Below are positions 54,099 to 63,895 of a stretch of DNA of 64,000 nt, one piece after another; the first letter of the stretch is position 1, and every line of letters starts with the position of its first letter. The DNA comes from Cupriavidus necator A5-1. GTDB taxonomy: Bacteria > Pseudomonadota > Gammaproteobacteria > Burkholderiales > Burkholderiaceae. A model generated the notes under the pieces. It did not search any database, had not been told where the DNA came from, and saw nothing but the letters and a program-made list of their open reading frames with translations. The stretch covers positions 1,426,001-1,490,000 of the forward strand of contig NZ_JQLI01000001.1 of NCBI RefSeq assembly GCF_000744095.1, given 5' to 3'. The translations under genes and the position numbers were made by a program.

Positions 54099-54376
54099 GG
54101 CTGAGATTGCAGCCTATTTTAGGCATGATTCGCGAGAACGCTCTTTTTACTCAACGAGAGCGAAGCCGCGTAGTCAGAGCGAAAGAAAGTAAAGATGCTA
54201 CTAAGTGACGGACCAGCAATCGTTCCAGAATTACTTCCGCCGCCGGAGAGTACCAAGATTACTACTCGAAAAATGGAAGTAATCTTGGTACGGAGGCTAA
54301 CAGGGAAACCGCTAACCTTTTGATTTACAAACTCTTTTGACAAGGCCTGGAGGGAGCATCCTTACTACACTTCACG
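54099..54376 (+). repeat. ~275-bp repeat B with central palindrome (partner 46761-47028)
   Basis: Direct repeat of A at roughly 70-75%. Palindrome arms are GTACCAAGATTACTAC (54250-54265) and GAAGTAATCTTGGTAC (54276-54291). Compared with A, the inner C:G pair became G:C on both arms, so the pairing is kept. ATTACTTCCGC occurs at 54017-54027 and 54230-54240. It ends TTACTACACTTCACG (54362-54376). It lies between the TniQ-like gene and the decayed ISL3. Confidence 0.75.
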
Positions 54377-54473
54377 AGAATGGCGAACAGATGTCGAAGA
54401 TCATCATTCGTGCGAGCAGCTAAGAGACGTTCCAAGGTCTCGAACGGCACTAGCCGTATACCGAAGCAAAAGT

Positions 54474-56360
54474 GGGTCTTCCGCAATTTGTGTGGCGACG
54501 GCGCACTGGCGTGGAGGATGTTGTAGCGTGGAACGGCCGTCGTCTCCACCGCCCACCACCACCATTCTTCTTGTTGATGAACTTGGGCGAGCCCGCCAGC
54601 GTCGTCCTGGCCATGCGAGCTCCGCCTGCGATGGCGACCGGACTAGGGGTCCAGCAGGACAAGGCAGGCCGGTTCAGCTTGGCCTCAATACCCGCAGCCG
54701 CAGAAGCTCGATGTTCGCGCGGCCATACATCTGGCGCTTGAGGAACTTGAGCCGGTTGACGTGACCCTCGGTCTGGCCATTGCTCCATGGCAGTTTGAAG
54801 GCCGCCCGCACTGCCGGTAAGTCGGCGCGCAGGCTTTGCGCGAACCTACGCATTTCCGCAGCGTCGCAGCGCGACAGACGCTTCAACCATCGATCGAACT
54901 GCCGCGGACTTCGCCGGTGCATGAGCCCGAGAAACTCCCGCGCGAGGCTGCGGACCTCGCCCACGCGGGGCCGATCTTGCACAGCGCCTGCACGAAGCGC
55001 TCGTGGTCCGCGCTCCTGGGCTCCTCGACGGCGAGCCTCCTCCATCCGACAAGCCATCCGAACACGCGCCGGGCCGACGGGCACGGCATCGTGCGCACGG
55101 GTGCCTGGAGAAGCGGCTCCTTGCCCTGCGGAAAGAGGAGGCGGACCACGCAATTCTGCACGGCGGCGCGACTGCCCGTATAGCTTCGCTGCTTGAGTTC
55201 TTGCCAGATCAGTTCAGGAAAGCGACAGCCCTGGGCGATTCGTTCCTCGATATAGCTGCGATAGGGATCCAAAGGCGTCGGACCCCGCGCCTTGGATGCG
55301 CGCTCGGGGAAGGCCCCCGCGGTGATGAACTTGCGCACGGTTCGATGGTCGCTTGAGAGCTCGCGCCCGATTCCTTTCATCGCGCCGCTTTGGGCGCGTA
55401 GCGCCATCACCCGCTCGTACAGCGCCAGCCGCGTGTCGCGTCGCTGATCGCTCAGGCGCTGCAATGACCGCAGTGAGGTGCCGCTCGGCAACCCCTGCCG
55501 GCCCAGGGTCACGCCACCGACCTCGACTTGCTGCGCGGCTTGGCGTAGTTGCGGCCCGAGTCGGTACAGCAGCCTCTCGACGTTTGTCGCGCAGGTTGCC
55601 CAGCAGGTGCCAGCGATCGGAGACTTGCTTGGCTGCCGGCAGCGCGATATCGACCGCCCCGGAGTAGGCCCCGGCCCGGTCCCTGGCGAGGGCCACCGCA
55701 GTTGTTTCCCTGCCGGCGAACACTTCGATCGGCTCACGTCGCTCCAGGTCGACGATGATCGTTCCGTACTGGTGACCGCGCGCGATCGCCCAGTCATCGA
55801 TGCCGACGACCCGCGGTCGTGGTTTGCGCTTGCGCCCAGGAGCTCTTCGCAACTCCCGCAGCACGGTGTCGGCACTGGTGCGCAAGCCCAAGACGTCTGC
55901 AAGCCGGGCTGCCGCCCCACCACCGAGGGGCGTGGCCTAGCGCGTGCAAGCCCGAGCCTGCGATCGCGTACGACGTTGATGCCGACCGGCTAAGGCGTGG
56001 ATGTTTTCGGTAAACGTACGACGGGGGCAGCCGGCGTTCGCACACTTGAAGCGACGCACCTCAACGGCGAGAGCGACCCGCTGCTCGATCATGGGACGTT
56101 CTTCCAGCCTGCGCACATAGCTGCCGTGGAGTCGGTTACTCCAACAACGGCAGGCAGGACAAGGTGCCGCGCGAACCGTACTGCGGGCTTCGACAGTGAT
56201 GGTCTCCCCTCGCGCGTCGCTGGAGACGACGCGCTTACCCACACGGGCGAGAATTTGATCGATCCCACCGAGAACTTGGCTCATGGTAACGATTAACGTA
56301 GGCCAGATCGGCCCGAAATCAAGCCCTCGATGCGGCCGTCACACAAAGTGCGGGAGACCC
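54474..56360 (-). mobile_element. ISL3-family insertion sequence, decayed copy
   Basis: The same inverted repeats as the intact copy: GGGTCTTCCGCAATTTGTGT from 54474 and GGGTCTCCCGCACTTTGTGT inward from 56360. It is ~90% like the copy at 44709. Flanks carry GAAGCAA on both sides in inverted order. The transposase inside is broken, so this copy could move only with help from the intact one. Confidence 0.87.
54674..56284 (-). pseudogene. ISL3-family transposase, multiple frameshifts and a deletion
   Basis: The N-terminal frame (MSQVLGGIDQILARVGKRVV, CPACRCWSNRLHGSYVRRLE) shifts near 55937. The core continues in other frames (VVGIDDWAIARGHQYGTIIV), with ~30 bp missing after AGRETTAVA, where the intact copy has WMRAHPSIEI. 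Further shifts occur near 55590 and 54970. The C-terminal end LKFLKRQMYGRANIELLRLR is still present. Confidence 0.88.
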
Positions 56361-56465
56361 AGAATTGCTTCGTTCTACGTCTGATGGGCGACAGGGACCT
56401 GCCGCGAAGTCAACGCGCAAAGTCCCACCACAGTAGGCGCACCTCGTCCTTGGAAGCGAAATGCG

Positions 56466-57668
56466 TTAGATCCGCTCGATCACCATGGCGATGCCCTGGC
56501 CTACACCGATGCACATAGTGCACAGCGCGAAGCGGCCGCCAGTGCGCTCGAGCTGGTACAGCGCGGTCGTGACCAGACGGGCGCCGCTCATGCCTAGCGG
56601 GTGGCCCAGCGCAATGGCGCCGCCATTCTGGTTCACGCGCTTGTCGTCATCGGCGATGCCCAGTTGGCGCAGCACTGCCAAGCCCTGCGCGGCGAATGCC
56701 TCGTTCAGTTCGATCACGTCGATCTGGTCCAACGACATGCAAAGTTGCTTCATCAGCTTCTGCGTAGCCGGGATCGGGCCGATGCCCATCACGCGCGGTG
56801 CCACGCCGGCGGTGGCCATACCGACGATGCGGGCGCGCGGAATCAGGCCATGCTGCTTCACGCCGGCCTCGCTGGAGAGCAGCAGCGCGCATGCGCCGTC
56901 GTTCACGCCCGAAGCGTTGCCGGCGGTCACGGTGCCGTCGGGGCGCACCACGCCCTTGAGCTTGGCCAGCGCTTCCATGCTTGTGGCGCGCGGGTGTTCG
57001 TCACGCTCGACGACGATCGCATCGCCCTTCTTCTGCGGCATCGTCACCGCGGTGATTTCCTGCGCCAGCGTGCCGTCGGCCTGTGCGCGCGACGCCTTAT
57101 CCTGGCTGCGCAGTGCCATCAGGTCCTGGTCCTCGCGGCTGATCTTGTAATCGTTGGCCACGTTCTCGGCGGTCTCGGGCATCGAGTCCACGCCGTAGGC
57201 GGCACGCATCGCGGGGTTGATGAAGCGCCAGCCGATCGTGGTGTCGAAGATCTCGGCCTGGCGCGAGAAAGCCGAGGTGGCCTTGCCCATCACGAACGGG
57301 GCGCGGCTCATGCTTTCCACGCCGCCGGCGATCATCAGGCTGGCTTCGCCGGACTTGATCGCGCGTGCCGCGGTGCCAGTGGCGTCCATGCCCGAACCAC
57401 AGAGGCGGTTGATCGTGGTGCCCGGAACGGCTTCGGGAAGACCCGCCAGCAGCAGCGACATGCGCGCGACATTGCGGTTGTCTTCGCCGGCCTGGTTGAC
57501 GTTGCCATAAATCAAGTCGTCGATGGCCGACCAGTCGACGTTCGGGTTGCGAGCCATCAGGGCTTTCAGGGGCACCGCACCCAGGTCGTCCGGACGCACG
57601 CCGGACAGGACGCCGCCGTAGCGGCCGATGGGGGTACGGATGGCGTCAACAATGTATGCGTCGCTCAT
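56466..57668 (-). CDS. pcaF: 3-oxoadipyl-CoA thiolase
   Basis: The 400-residue thiolase has DAIRTPIGRYGGVLSGVRPD and GNVNQAGEDNRNVARMSLLL, which are diagnostic of PcaF/PaaJ. The nucleophilic Cys is in NRLCGSGMDATGTAA (~residue 90). His in LGHPLGMSGARLV and Cys in CTMCIGVGQG complete the site. It cleaves 3-oxoadipyl-CoA to succinyl-CoA and acetyl-CoA. No other beta-ketoadipate genes are near, and its 3' end is ~105 bp from an ISL3 element. 57669-57931 upstream holds no gene. Confidence 0.9.
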   Translation of the reverse strand: MSDAYIVDAIRTPIGRYGGVLSGVRPDDLGAVPLKALMARNPNVDWSAIDDLIYGNVNQAGEDNRNVARMSLLLAGLPEAVPGTTINRLCGSGMDATGTAARAIKSGEASLMIAGGVESMSRAPFVMGKATSAFSRQAEIFDTTIGWRFINPAMRAAYGVDSMPETAENVANDYKISREDQDLMALRSQDKASRAQADGTLAQEITAVTMPQKKGDAIVVERDEHPRATSMEALAKLKGVVRPDGTVTAGNASGVNDGACALLLSSEAGVKQHGLIPRARIVGMATAGVAPRVMGIGPIPATQKLMKQLCMSLDQIDVIELNEAFAAQGLAVLRQLGIADDDKRVNQNGGAIALGHPLGMSGARLVTTALYQLERTGGRFALCTMCIGVGQGIAMVIERI

Positions 57669-57931
57669 GTCATCTCTCGTGAGTGAAGTGCTTGATGAAT
57701 GGTCTACTCATCCTGGCCGGCGAAGTAGCGGATCAATTGCTGTCAGAATGGCCGGCGATTGCTTTTACTGCGACTGACGTTGAAGGAATGTCAGGCGCCC
57801 AGTCCGCTGACACAGGCAAGTACAAGAGCCACGAAGGCCCCTTGGTGCTTCCTGCCAAGCCATCGCACGTGAAGCGTCGCAGCATGGGAAGCGGCGTACG
57901 GCTGTTTCCGCACGTCCACCCCACGCGCGTG

Positions 57932-59401
57932 TCAGTGTGCTCCTGCTCGCAAGATCGCCGCTGCCAGGGCCGGCCGATCCACTTCAGTCCCTTTCACGAA
58001 GACTTTCGAAATCAACCTGGTGTTCTTGATGTCATCAAGCGAATTGGCATTGAGAACAATGAAGTCAGCGTTCTTTCCTGGTACGAGGCTGCCGGTATCC
58101 GCAAGCCCCAGATATTCTGCCGTTCGACTGGTTGCCGCGACGATCACTTGCGCTGGGGTCATGCCAGCATTCACCATCAACTCCAGTTCGCGATGCTCAG
58201 TTGCGCCAAAGAAGTTGTCGAGGATGCCGGTATCCGGGCCAAGGATGATACGTGCGCCTGCTGCGTTAAGCTTGACCAGGCTTCGCATTTGCATCTGGAA
58301 ATTTTCCTTCGCGCGTTGCGTTGCCGCCGGATCCTGATAGTAGGGGGCCGGGTTTTGCGCCCGCGCGAACATTGGGGGCGTCAAGGTCGCACGCATCAGC
58401 GCTTCGAGATTCGGATCGTCTGGCGGCGGCTTGAAAAAGAGCTCGGCGCCCGCGAGATTGGGCATGATGTAAGTGCCCTTACGGACAATATCTGCGATCA
58501 GCTCGCTACTCATTTCCTTGTCCCGAACGAGGTGCGCCAGGCTGTCGACACCAGCCCCGACGAGCGCGACCGCGTCGACATGATAGAACACGTGTGCCGC
58601 GACCTTGATTCCCTGTTTATGCCCCTCATCAATGGCAGCGGTGTATAGCTCCTGGCTCAAGGCTTTTGCTCTTCCTCCGCGGTCGTCCACCCAGACCTTG
58701 ACCTGATCCGCACGGGAGGCAGCGATATCCTGAACGTCGCGTCTCACGTCGGCCTCAGTTGTTGCCTCATAAGCGATGCCTGTGTATGCGGTGCCGCCTG
58801 GACCCGCATTGGGCGCGCCAATACCGCGCCCGGCAGTCAGAAGTCTCGCACCACCAACCTTTCCCGCGCGCTGGCCGGCACGAATCTTCAGACCGACATC
58901 ATCCTTATCAATACCCAAAGACATTACCACGGAAACGCCGTAGTACAGCGATCGATTCAGGTCCGCGAGATAGTTCTCGTAGCTGTAGTTCCTCTGCGAA
59001 TTGGACAGGCCATTCTGGTATCCAGGGTGGGAGTGGGCGTTCACCAGAGTGGGTATGACGGTCTTGCCCGACAGGTCGACGCGTGCCGCGCCCTTGGGCG
59101 GGAACATATCGCCTTTGCGGCCGATCCTGGTGATCTTCTCCCCTTCCACGAGGAAGGCAGAGTTGACGATGGCGGCTCGCCCGTCTCCCGAAATGAGCGT
59201 GGCGCCTTCGTACAGGACAACCTTTTCCGGCGGGACGGAGACCTCCACTGCATGAGTAGCGCAGGCGCCGGCAAGAAGCGCCGCCAGCGCCAAAGGCAGT
59301 TTATGCAGAAGCCTCTCGAATACTGTATCAACCCGCATTGAAGCAGCTGCAGCCGGCGCGGCGTGACCACCGCTCGATGCAGTAAGCCTGGGCATATCCA
59401 T
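57932..59401 (-). CDS. Exported amidohydrolase-family protein
   Basis: 489 residues from ATG 59401 (GAGGAG 8 bp upstream). An N-terminal extension with a hydrophobic stretch (KLPLALAALLAGACATHAVE) looks like a signal or lipoprotein-type sequence. The metal site is LVNAHSHPGYQNG, followed by KVAAHVFYHVDAVALVGAGV and LGPDTGILDNFFGATEHREL. The C-terminal segment is GLADTGSLVPGKNADFIVL. This is the imidazolonepropionase-like/prolidase-type group. It may open a cyclic amide, lactam or lactone in the periplasm. Confidence 0.85.
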   Translation of the reverse strand: MDMPRLTASSGGHAAPAAAASMRVDTVFERLLHKLPLALAALLAGACATHAVEVSVPPEKVVLYEGATLISGDGRAAIVNSAFLVEGEKITRIGRKGDMFPPKGAARVDLSGKTVIPTLVNAHSHPGYQNGLSNSQRNYSYENYLADLNRSLYYGVSVVMSLGIDKDDVGLKIRAGQRAGKVGGARLLTAGRGIGAPNAGPGGTAYTGIAYEATTEADVRRDVQDIAASRADQVKVWVDDRGGRAKALSQELYTAAIDEGHKQGIKVAAHVFYHVDAVALVGAGVDSLAHLVRDKEMSSELIADIVRKGTYIMPNLAGAELFFKPPPDDPNLEALMRATLTPPMFARAQNPAPYYQDPAATQRAKENFQMQMRSLVKLNAAGARIILGPDTGILDNFFGATEHRELELMVNAGMTPAQVIVAATSRTAEYLGLADTGSLVPGKNADFIVLNANSLDDIKNTRLISKVFVKGTEVDRPALAAAILRAGAH

Positions 59402-59635
59402 GAGATCTCCTCTTTGACTTTTTGGGGAAATTTGGACGTACTCGGATGTTCGCGAACGACAGCACCGACTCACGGTGATTTCAGAGACTGCAAGCTCGTG
59501 TGCACCGCTGGCGGCAATCGCCAACACCACTCCAGTCTCTACATCGGCGCTGCCGTACAGAACGATAGATTTCGACCCAACCTCCAACCTATTCTGGGCC
59601 TACCCGGTCGGCCTACCTCGACCGACATTCGGCGA

Positions 59636-60655
59636 CTACACCAGTGAGAACCGCAGCTCGCCGAGCTTTTCGATCGTCGTCGTGAGCTTGTCTCCGGGCT
59701 TCAGCCACACCTGCCTGTCCTTCGGGTAGCCGGCAATGACCCCCTCGGGAGTTCCGGTGAAGATCATGTCTCCCGGTTCCAGCGTCATCAACCTGGATGC
59801 GTAGGCAACGATCCGCGCGCAGTTGAAAACCAGATCGCTGGTGTTGGACGACTGACGCACCTCGCCGTTGACACGGCACTCGATTTTCAGGTTACCTGGG
59901 TCACCCACGAGATCCGCCGTAACGAGGTAGGGCCCGACTGGAGCGAAGCCGTCGCTAGCCTTGCCGATCATCCATTGGCTTGAGCGATTCTGCAAATCGC
60001 GAGCGGTGAAGTCGTTGCCGGTTGCGTAGCCGAAGACATAAGAGAGAGCCTCGGCTTCGCCCACATTGAACGCACGGCGGCCCATGACAATCACCAGTTC
60101 CGCCTCATAATCGAAGTTCTTCGCCGGAACCGCCGACACGCGAACCGTGCCTCTGTGCGAATTTAGCGCGTTGTTGAACTTGTTGAACAAGATCGGCAGC
60201 TCCGGGAGCGGCAGACCGGCTTCCATTGCATGTCGCGCATAGTTCAGGCCCACGCAGAGGATCTTCTGCGGATTGGTCACGCACGGGCCGAACTCGACCC
60301 GATCCTCGTCGACGAACAGCCCCTTTCCACCGCTTGCCATTGCACGGTCGCGCAGCGCCGTCAGACCCTGATCGCCAGCCGCAAACAAGGCATCGGTCGT
60401 GGTTGGCGCCCCGCTGTGGAATTGCTTCGCCGCGGCGGCCACGTCAAGGATTCCCTTATCGGTCTTGATGCCCAGCGTGTAGCCCCTCGCTGTGCGCATC
60501 GTCAGTAGGGTCATGCCTCGCGGCAGTGGATCGCTCATTTTGAGCGTCGGCCCAGCAGTTGCGGCAGCGGCCTTGCCTGCCGGCATCGCAGCCGAGGTGA
60601 GTACTGCGCCCGCAATACCTGCCTGCTTCATAAACTGTCTGCGTCCCTCTTTCAT
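59636..60655 (-). CDS. FAH-family hydrolase/isomerase with a Tat-type signal
   Basis: 339 residues from ATG 60655, preceded by AGGAGG. The N-terminus EGRRQFMKQAGIAGAVLTSA is a twin-arginine-like signal ending near PAGKAAAA. The FAH core has CVGLNYARHAMEAGLPLPEL, metal-binding FDYEAELVIVMGRRA, GNDFTARDLQNRSSQW and GDMIFTGTPEGV. FAH proteins are normally cytoplasmic, so export is unusual. It lies between an exported amidohydrolase and a periplasmic dehydrogenase. Confidence 0.88.
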   Translation of the reverse strand: MKEGRRQFMKQAGIAGAVLTSAAMPAGKAAAATAGPTLKMSDPLPRGMTLLTMRTARGYTLGIKTDKGILDVAAAAKQFHSGAPTTTDALFAAGDQGLTALRDRAMASGGKGLFVDEDRVEFGPCVTNPQKILCVGLNYARHAMEAGLPLPELPILFNKFNNALNSHRGTVRVSAVPAKNFDYEAELVIVMGRRAFNVGEAEALSYVFGYATGNDFTARDLQNRSSQWMIGKASDGFAPVGPYLVTADLVGDPGNLKIECRVNGEVRQSSNTSDLVFNCARIVAYASRLMTLEPGDMIFTGTPEGVIAGYPKDRQVWLKPGDKLTTTIEKLGELRFSLV

Positions 60656-60876
60656 GAGGCCTCCTTTTAACCTTTCAGATATATCGAGGTGCCGCTCGTG
60701 CGCTCGGATTTGCAATCGACATGGAGATTCGCAATAACCCCAGATGACCGCGAGCCCGATGACCCCTGTCGCCAATCGCTGACACAGCATCCTGAATGAT
60801 GAAATCACATCAGACGCATGGTCCTCGTGGCTGCATGCTGCATAGCCGATCGCCACCTGGGCTCGCTAGCGGGTTG

Positions 60877-61248
60877 TCACTTGAGCGTTCTCAGGTATGC
60901 GACAACGTCTGCGATTTGCTTGGCGTCGGGAATGCCCGGAAACGGCATCACGTTGCCCGGCACTGCCTTCTGGGGGGCAGTCAGGAAAGCACTGAGCGAC
61001 TCTGCATCCCAGGCGGTTCCGGCGCTCTTCATCGCCCGGCTGTACCGAAAGCCCTCCAGGGTTCCTGCCTTTCGGCCAATAATGCCTTTCAGGGTCGGCC
61101 CCGCGCCGCTAGCGCCATCCGTAGAGTGGCAAGCAGCGCACTGAGCAAAAACAGCCTTGCCAGATTCAATGTTTTGCGCCAGAACTGCGCCGGCATTCAA
61201 CGCAAAGCTGGCGAATATGGCGATTGCCTGACGGAATAGCTTGCTCAT
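60877..61248 (-). CDS. Periplasmic class I cytochrome c
   Basis: 123 residues from ATG 61248 (GGAG 7 bp upstream). The signal peptide ends near GAVLAQ. The haem site is CAACH (FAQCAACHSTDGASGAGPTL), and the axial Met is probably the one in GNVMPFPGI. It resembles mitochondrial-type cytochrome c2/c550. It should take electrons from the GMC flavoprotein encoded 34 bp upstream. Confidence 0.92.
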   Translation of the reverse strand: MSKLFRQAIAIFASFALNAGAVLAQNIESGKAVFAQCAACHSTDGASGAGPTLKGIIGRKAGTLEGFRYSRAMKSAGTAWDAESLSAFLTAPQKAVPGNVMPFPGIPDAKQIADVVAYLRTLK

Positions 61249-61282
61249 GGTTTTCTCCATATCTGGATGCGGGCGGCTGGGC

Positions 61283-63043
61283 TCAGAGCGCACGCGGCCG
61301 CTGGACGTACGACGAAATCGCCTCCCCAACCCGCAGCGCCAAAGCCGCGAGAGGACCGGTGGGGTTGTAGCCCGAGTTGTGGGGATATACCGACGCACCG
61401 ACGACAAACAGATTCTCCGAGTCCCAATGCTGCAGGTGGGGGGAGACGACACTGGTTCCAGGATCGGCACCCATGATCGTGCCACCAGTGACGTGCGTGC
61501 TCTGGTACTGCCGCGTATCAAACGGCGCTTGACGCGGGACCGCCGGACCGACGATGTCTGCACCGACGACCTTGGCAATCTCCGCCATCTTCGCTGTCAC
61601 GAACCTTGACATCGCGAGTTCGTTCTCACGCCAATCGAAGTTCATGCGAACGAGCGGCTGTCCATATGCATCGGTATAGGTTGGATCGAGGTCGAGATAA
61701 TTCTCCCGATGTGGATAGCAGCTACCTTGAATCGCAAGGGTCATCGAATGCGCATACCATTGGGCATTTGCGCGCTTCCACGCGGTGCCCCATTGCGGTG
61801 TGCCGGGCGGCACACGGCGAGCTCGGATAGGCCGACCATTAAACATCAGCGAGGCGATACTGCCCCCGCCAAGAAAGCCAAGCCCGGTGTGGTCAAAGTT
61901 GTCGTTATTGAAATCATCAATCCCCATCCACGTGCTGCCTGTGGCAAGGAAAGGGTTGAACCAACGGTCTTTGAGAAATAAGTTCATGGCCGATGTGGTC
62001 TGGTAACAGAAGTTCTTACCAACGACTCCGGAGCTGGACTTCGGGTCATAGGGCTTGCCGATCTTGCTGTTCAGCAAGAGCCGGGTGTTTGTCATGGTGA
62101 ATGCGGCGAGCAGGACTACGTCGGCCGGCTGCAGACATTCCTTACCCGTGAGAAGATCGACGTACCGCACTGCTGTCACCCGCTTGGCTCGGCCGTCGTA
62201 CTCCACACCTAGCACATGACAGTGAAGGCGTGCCTCGAAGCCCTTGCGCTGTCTGAGCATGGGGTACAGCAACACCTCGGGCGTACCCTTCGCCTGGGCT
62301 TCGCAAATGAACCGCTCGCAATGGCCGCAATATTGGCACGCGCCCAGCTTTTGGCCGTCTGGATTCGTGTAGGGTCCGGAAGAGTTAGCCGCCGGCGCCG
62401 GAAAGGCGCGGTAGCCCAGCTTCTCCGCCGCTTCCTTGAAGACAAGTCCAGACTCGCTAGCCTCCAGGGGCTTTTGCGGATACTCGTCGCGGCGCGGCGC
62501 CTCGAAGGGGTTGCCGCCCGCTTGCAGTTGCCCCTTGACGTTGCCAGCCTTGCCAGAGATGCCGAAGAGTTTCTCGAAAAGATGATGGTAGGGCTCCATC
62601 TCGGCATACGAGGTACCCCAATCCTGAATCGGCACATCGGCTGGAATTGCGCGGCGCCCATAGCGCTGCTCCAGGCGCGTGCGCAATTTCGGATCGTATT
62701 CTGACCACCGCCATGTGTGCCCGTTCCAGTGACTCGCTCCGCCCCCTAGCCCTTCGCCAGGCAAAAATGCTTCCATCCATCGCACAGGCAGCGCGACCTC
62801 GTTGCGCCGGTGCCGCAGCGTGTACGTCTCCACCGACCAATCCTGCACGGTGCCTTGTCGTGTATCCCATCGCAGTTCGTCGCGCTGGGTCGGCAGCTTT
62901 GCCTCGGCGCCATTGGTGCGGTCACCACCGCGCTCCAGCACCAGCGTGTCGATGCCCTGCGCGGTAAGCTGGCGGGCGGCCAATGCAGCCGTCAAGCCAC
63001 CGCCGACGATTACGACTGTTCGTTTGCCTAATGTCGTAGCCAT
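61283..63043 (-). CDS. GMC-family dehydrogenase, gluconate/glucose dehydrogenase large-subunit type
   Basis: The 586-residue protein has the FAD motif VVIVGGGLTAALAARQL, then GGASHWNGHTWRWSEYD. A Cys-rich stretch CQYCGHCERFICEA (near residue 230) is like the 3Fe-4S site of FAD-dependent glucose dehydrogenases. The C-terminal GMC site is STHVTGGTIMGADPGTSVV followed by HNSGYNPTGPLAALALRVGE. It oxidises an alcohol or sugar and passes electrons to the cytochrome c. It is exported together with the small subunit at 63158. Confidence 0.92.
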   Translation of the reverse strand: MATTLGKRTVVIVGGGLTAALAARQLTAQGIDTLVLERGGDRTNGAEAKLPTQRDELRWDTRQGTVQDWSVETYTLRHRRNEVALPVRWMEAFLPGEGLGGGASHWNGHTWRWSEYDPKLRTRLEQRYGRRAIPADVPIQDWGTSYAEMEPYHHLFEKLFGISGKAGNVKGQLQAGGNPFEAPRRDEYPQKPLEASESGLVFKEAAEKLGYRAFPAPAANSSGPYTNPDGQKLGACQYCGHCERFICEAQAKGTPEVLLYPMLRQRKGFEARLHCHVLGVEYDGRAKRVTAVRYVDLLTGKECLQPADVVLLAAFTMTNTRLLLNSKIGKPYDPKSSSGVVGKNFCYQTTSAMNLFLKDRWFNPFLATGSTWMGIDDFNNDNFDHTGLGFLGGGSIASLMFNGRPIRARRVPPGTPQWGTAWKRANAQWYAHSMTLAIQGSCYPHRENYLDLDPTYTDAYGQPLVRMNFDWRENELAMSRFVTAKMAEIAKVVGADIVGPAVPRQAPFDTRQYQSTHVTGGTIMGADPGTSVVSPHLQHWDSENLFVVGASVYPHNSGYNPTGPLAALALRVGEAISSYVQRPRAL

Positions 63044-63157
63044 TGCAACTTCGTCCTCACTTGCTCACTAAGTCCAAATCACAGGTGCTAGCCCGGATCG
63101 CGCCTGTTGGATCGGATCCTTCGATAGCCGCCATCAACGCACAGGACTCATACACAT

Positions 63158-63895
63158 CTAGCTGAAGTCGGAGATTGACTTGGGGTCGCGAGCTCCCGGG
63201 AATGGCTTCCCGCGGTACTGAAGCATGTTGACCATGTTGGTGGCAGGAAGGCCTGGGTAGCCGATCATTTTCCAGAACAGCTTGTTGCGATTCCCACCAT
63301 AAATTGGATCGGCAAAGCAGGCCTGGGCGAACAACGGATACACCAATTCGTTGAACCAGGAACCCAACGCAATACGCGCGTCGTTAGCCTTGCCGGACGC
63401 GAGCTCGCTCAGGAATGCATCGGCCTCGTCCGGGCGCAGGCGATCGAACGTCTTGCCATGGCGCTTACGACATTCCAGGTTTGCACCCTCCACGCCTGCC
63501 CTGAAGTATTGCTCCGGCGTCAACGGCAGCTGATAGCCATGCTGTGGCTTGCCTTGCTGCCAAGGCCCACGCATGTAGCGCTTCGCTCCGCGCCCAAAGT
63601 CGCCGGCCAGCTGCCGGTCCATGAAGAGAGCCAGACCACAGTCCACACCGTTGGGCGTGAATTCGTCCGCCGGACACATGATGTTGACCATGGTTTCGAC
63701 AAACGCAGCCTCGTCAGAACTGAAGAAGATATACCCGGGCAGCGGGTCAGCCGAAGGAGGCGCCGATTGCGCCAAGGCCGGTTTTTGCACAACTAGAGCA
63801 GCAGCCCCAGCCTGCAGCGAGAGCACACTGCCCGCGCCGGCCACCTGCTTCAGAAAGCTTCGCCGTGCCGTTGGGATATTGTCTGAATCACTCAT
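63158..63895 (-). CDS. Gluconate 2-dehydrogenase subunit 3-family protein (Tat signal)
   Basis: 245 residues from ATG 63895 (GGAGGCAGCA upstream). A twin-arginine signal, PTARRSFLKQVAGAGSVLSL, is followed by a mature part with FFSSDEAAFVETMVNIMCPA, LFMDRQLAGDFGRGAKRYM and FWKMIGYPGLPATNMVN. Small subunits of this family fold with the GMC subunit and carry it through the Tat system. It is the first gene of the leftward dehydrogenase operon; the next 105 bp to the window end hold nothing clear. Confidence 0.92.
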   Translation of the reverse strand: MSDSDNIPTARRSFLKQVAGAGSVLSLQAGAAALVVQKPALAQSAPPSADPLPGYIFFSSDEAAFVETMVNIMCPADEFTPNGVDCGLALFMDRQLAGDFGRGAKRYMRGPWQQGKPQHGYQLPLTPEQYFRAGVEGANLECRKRHGKTFDRLRPDEADAFLSELASGKANDARIALGSWFNELVYPLFAQACFADPIYGGNRNKLFWKMIGYPGLPATNMVNMLQYRGKPFPGARDPKSISDFS

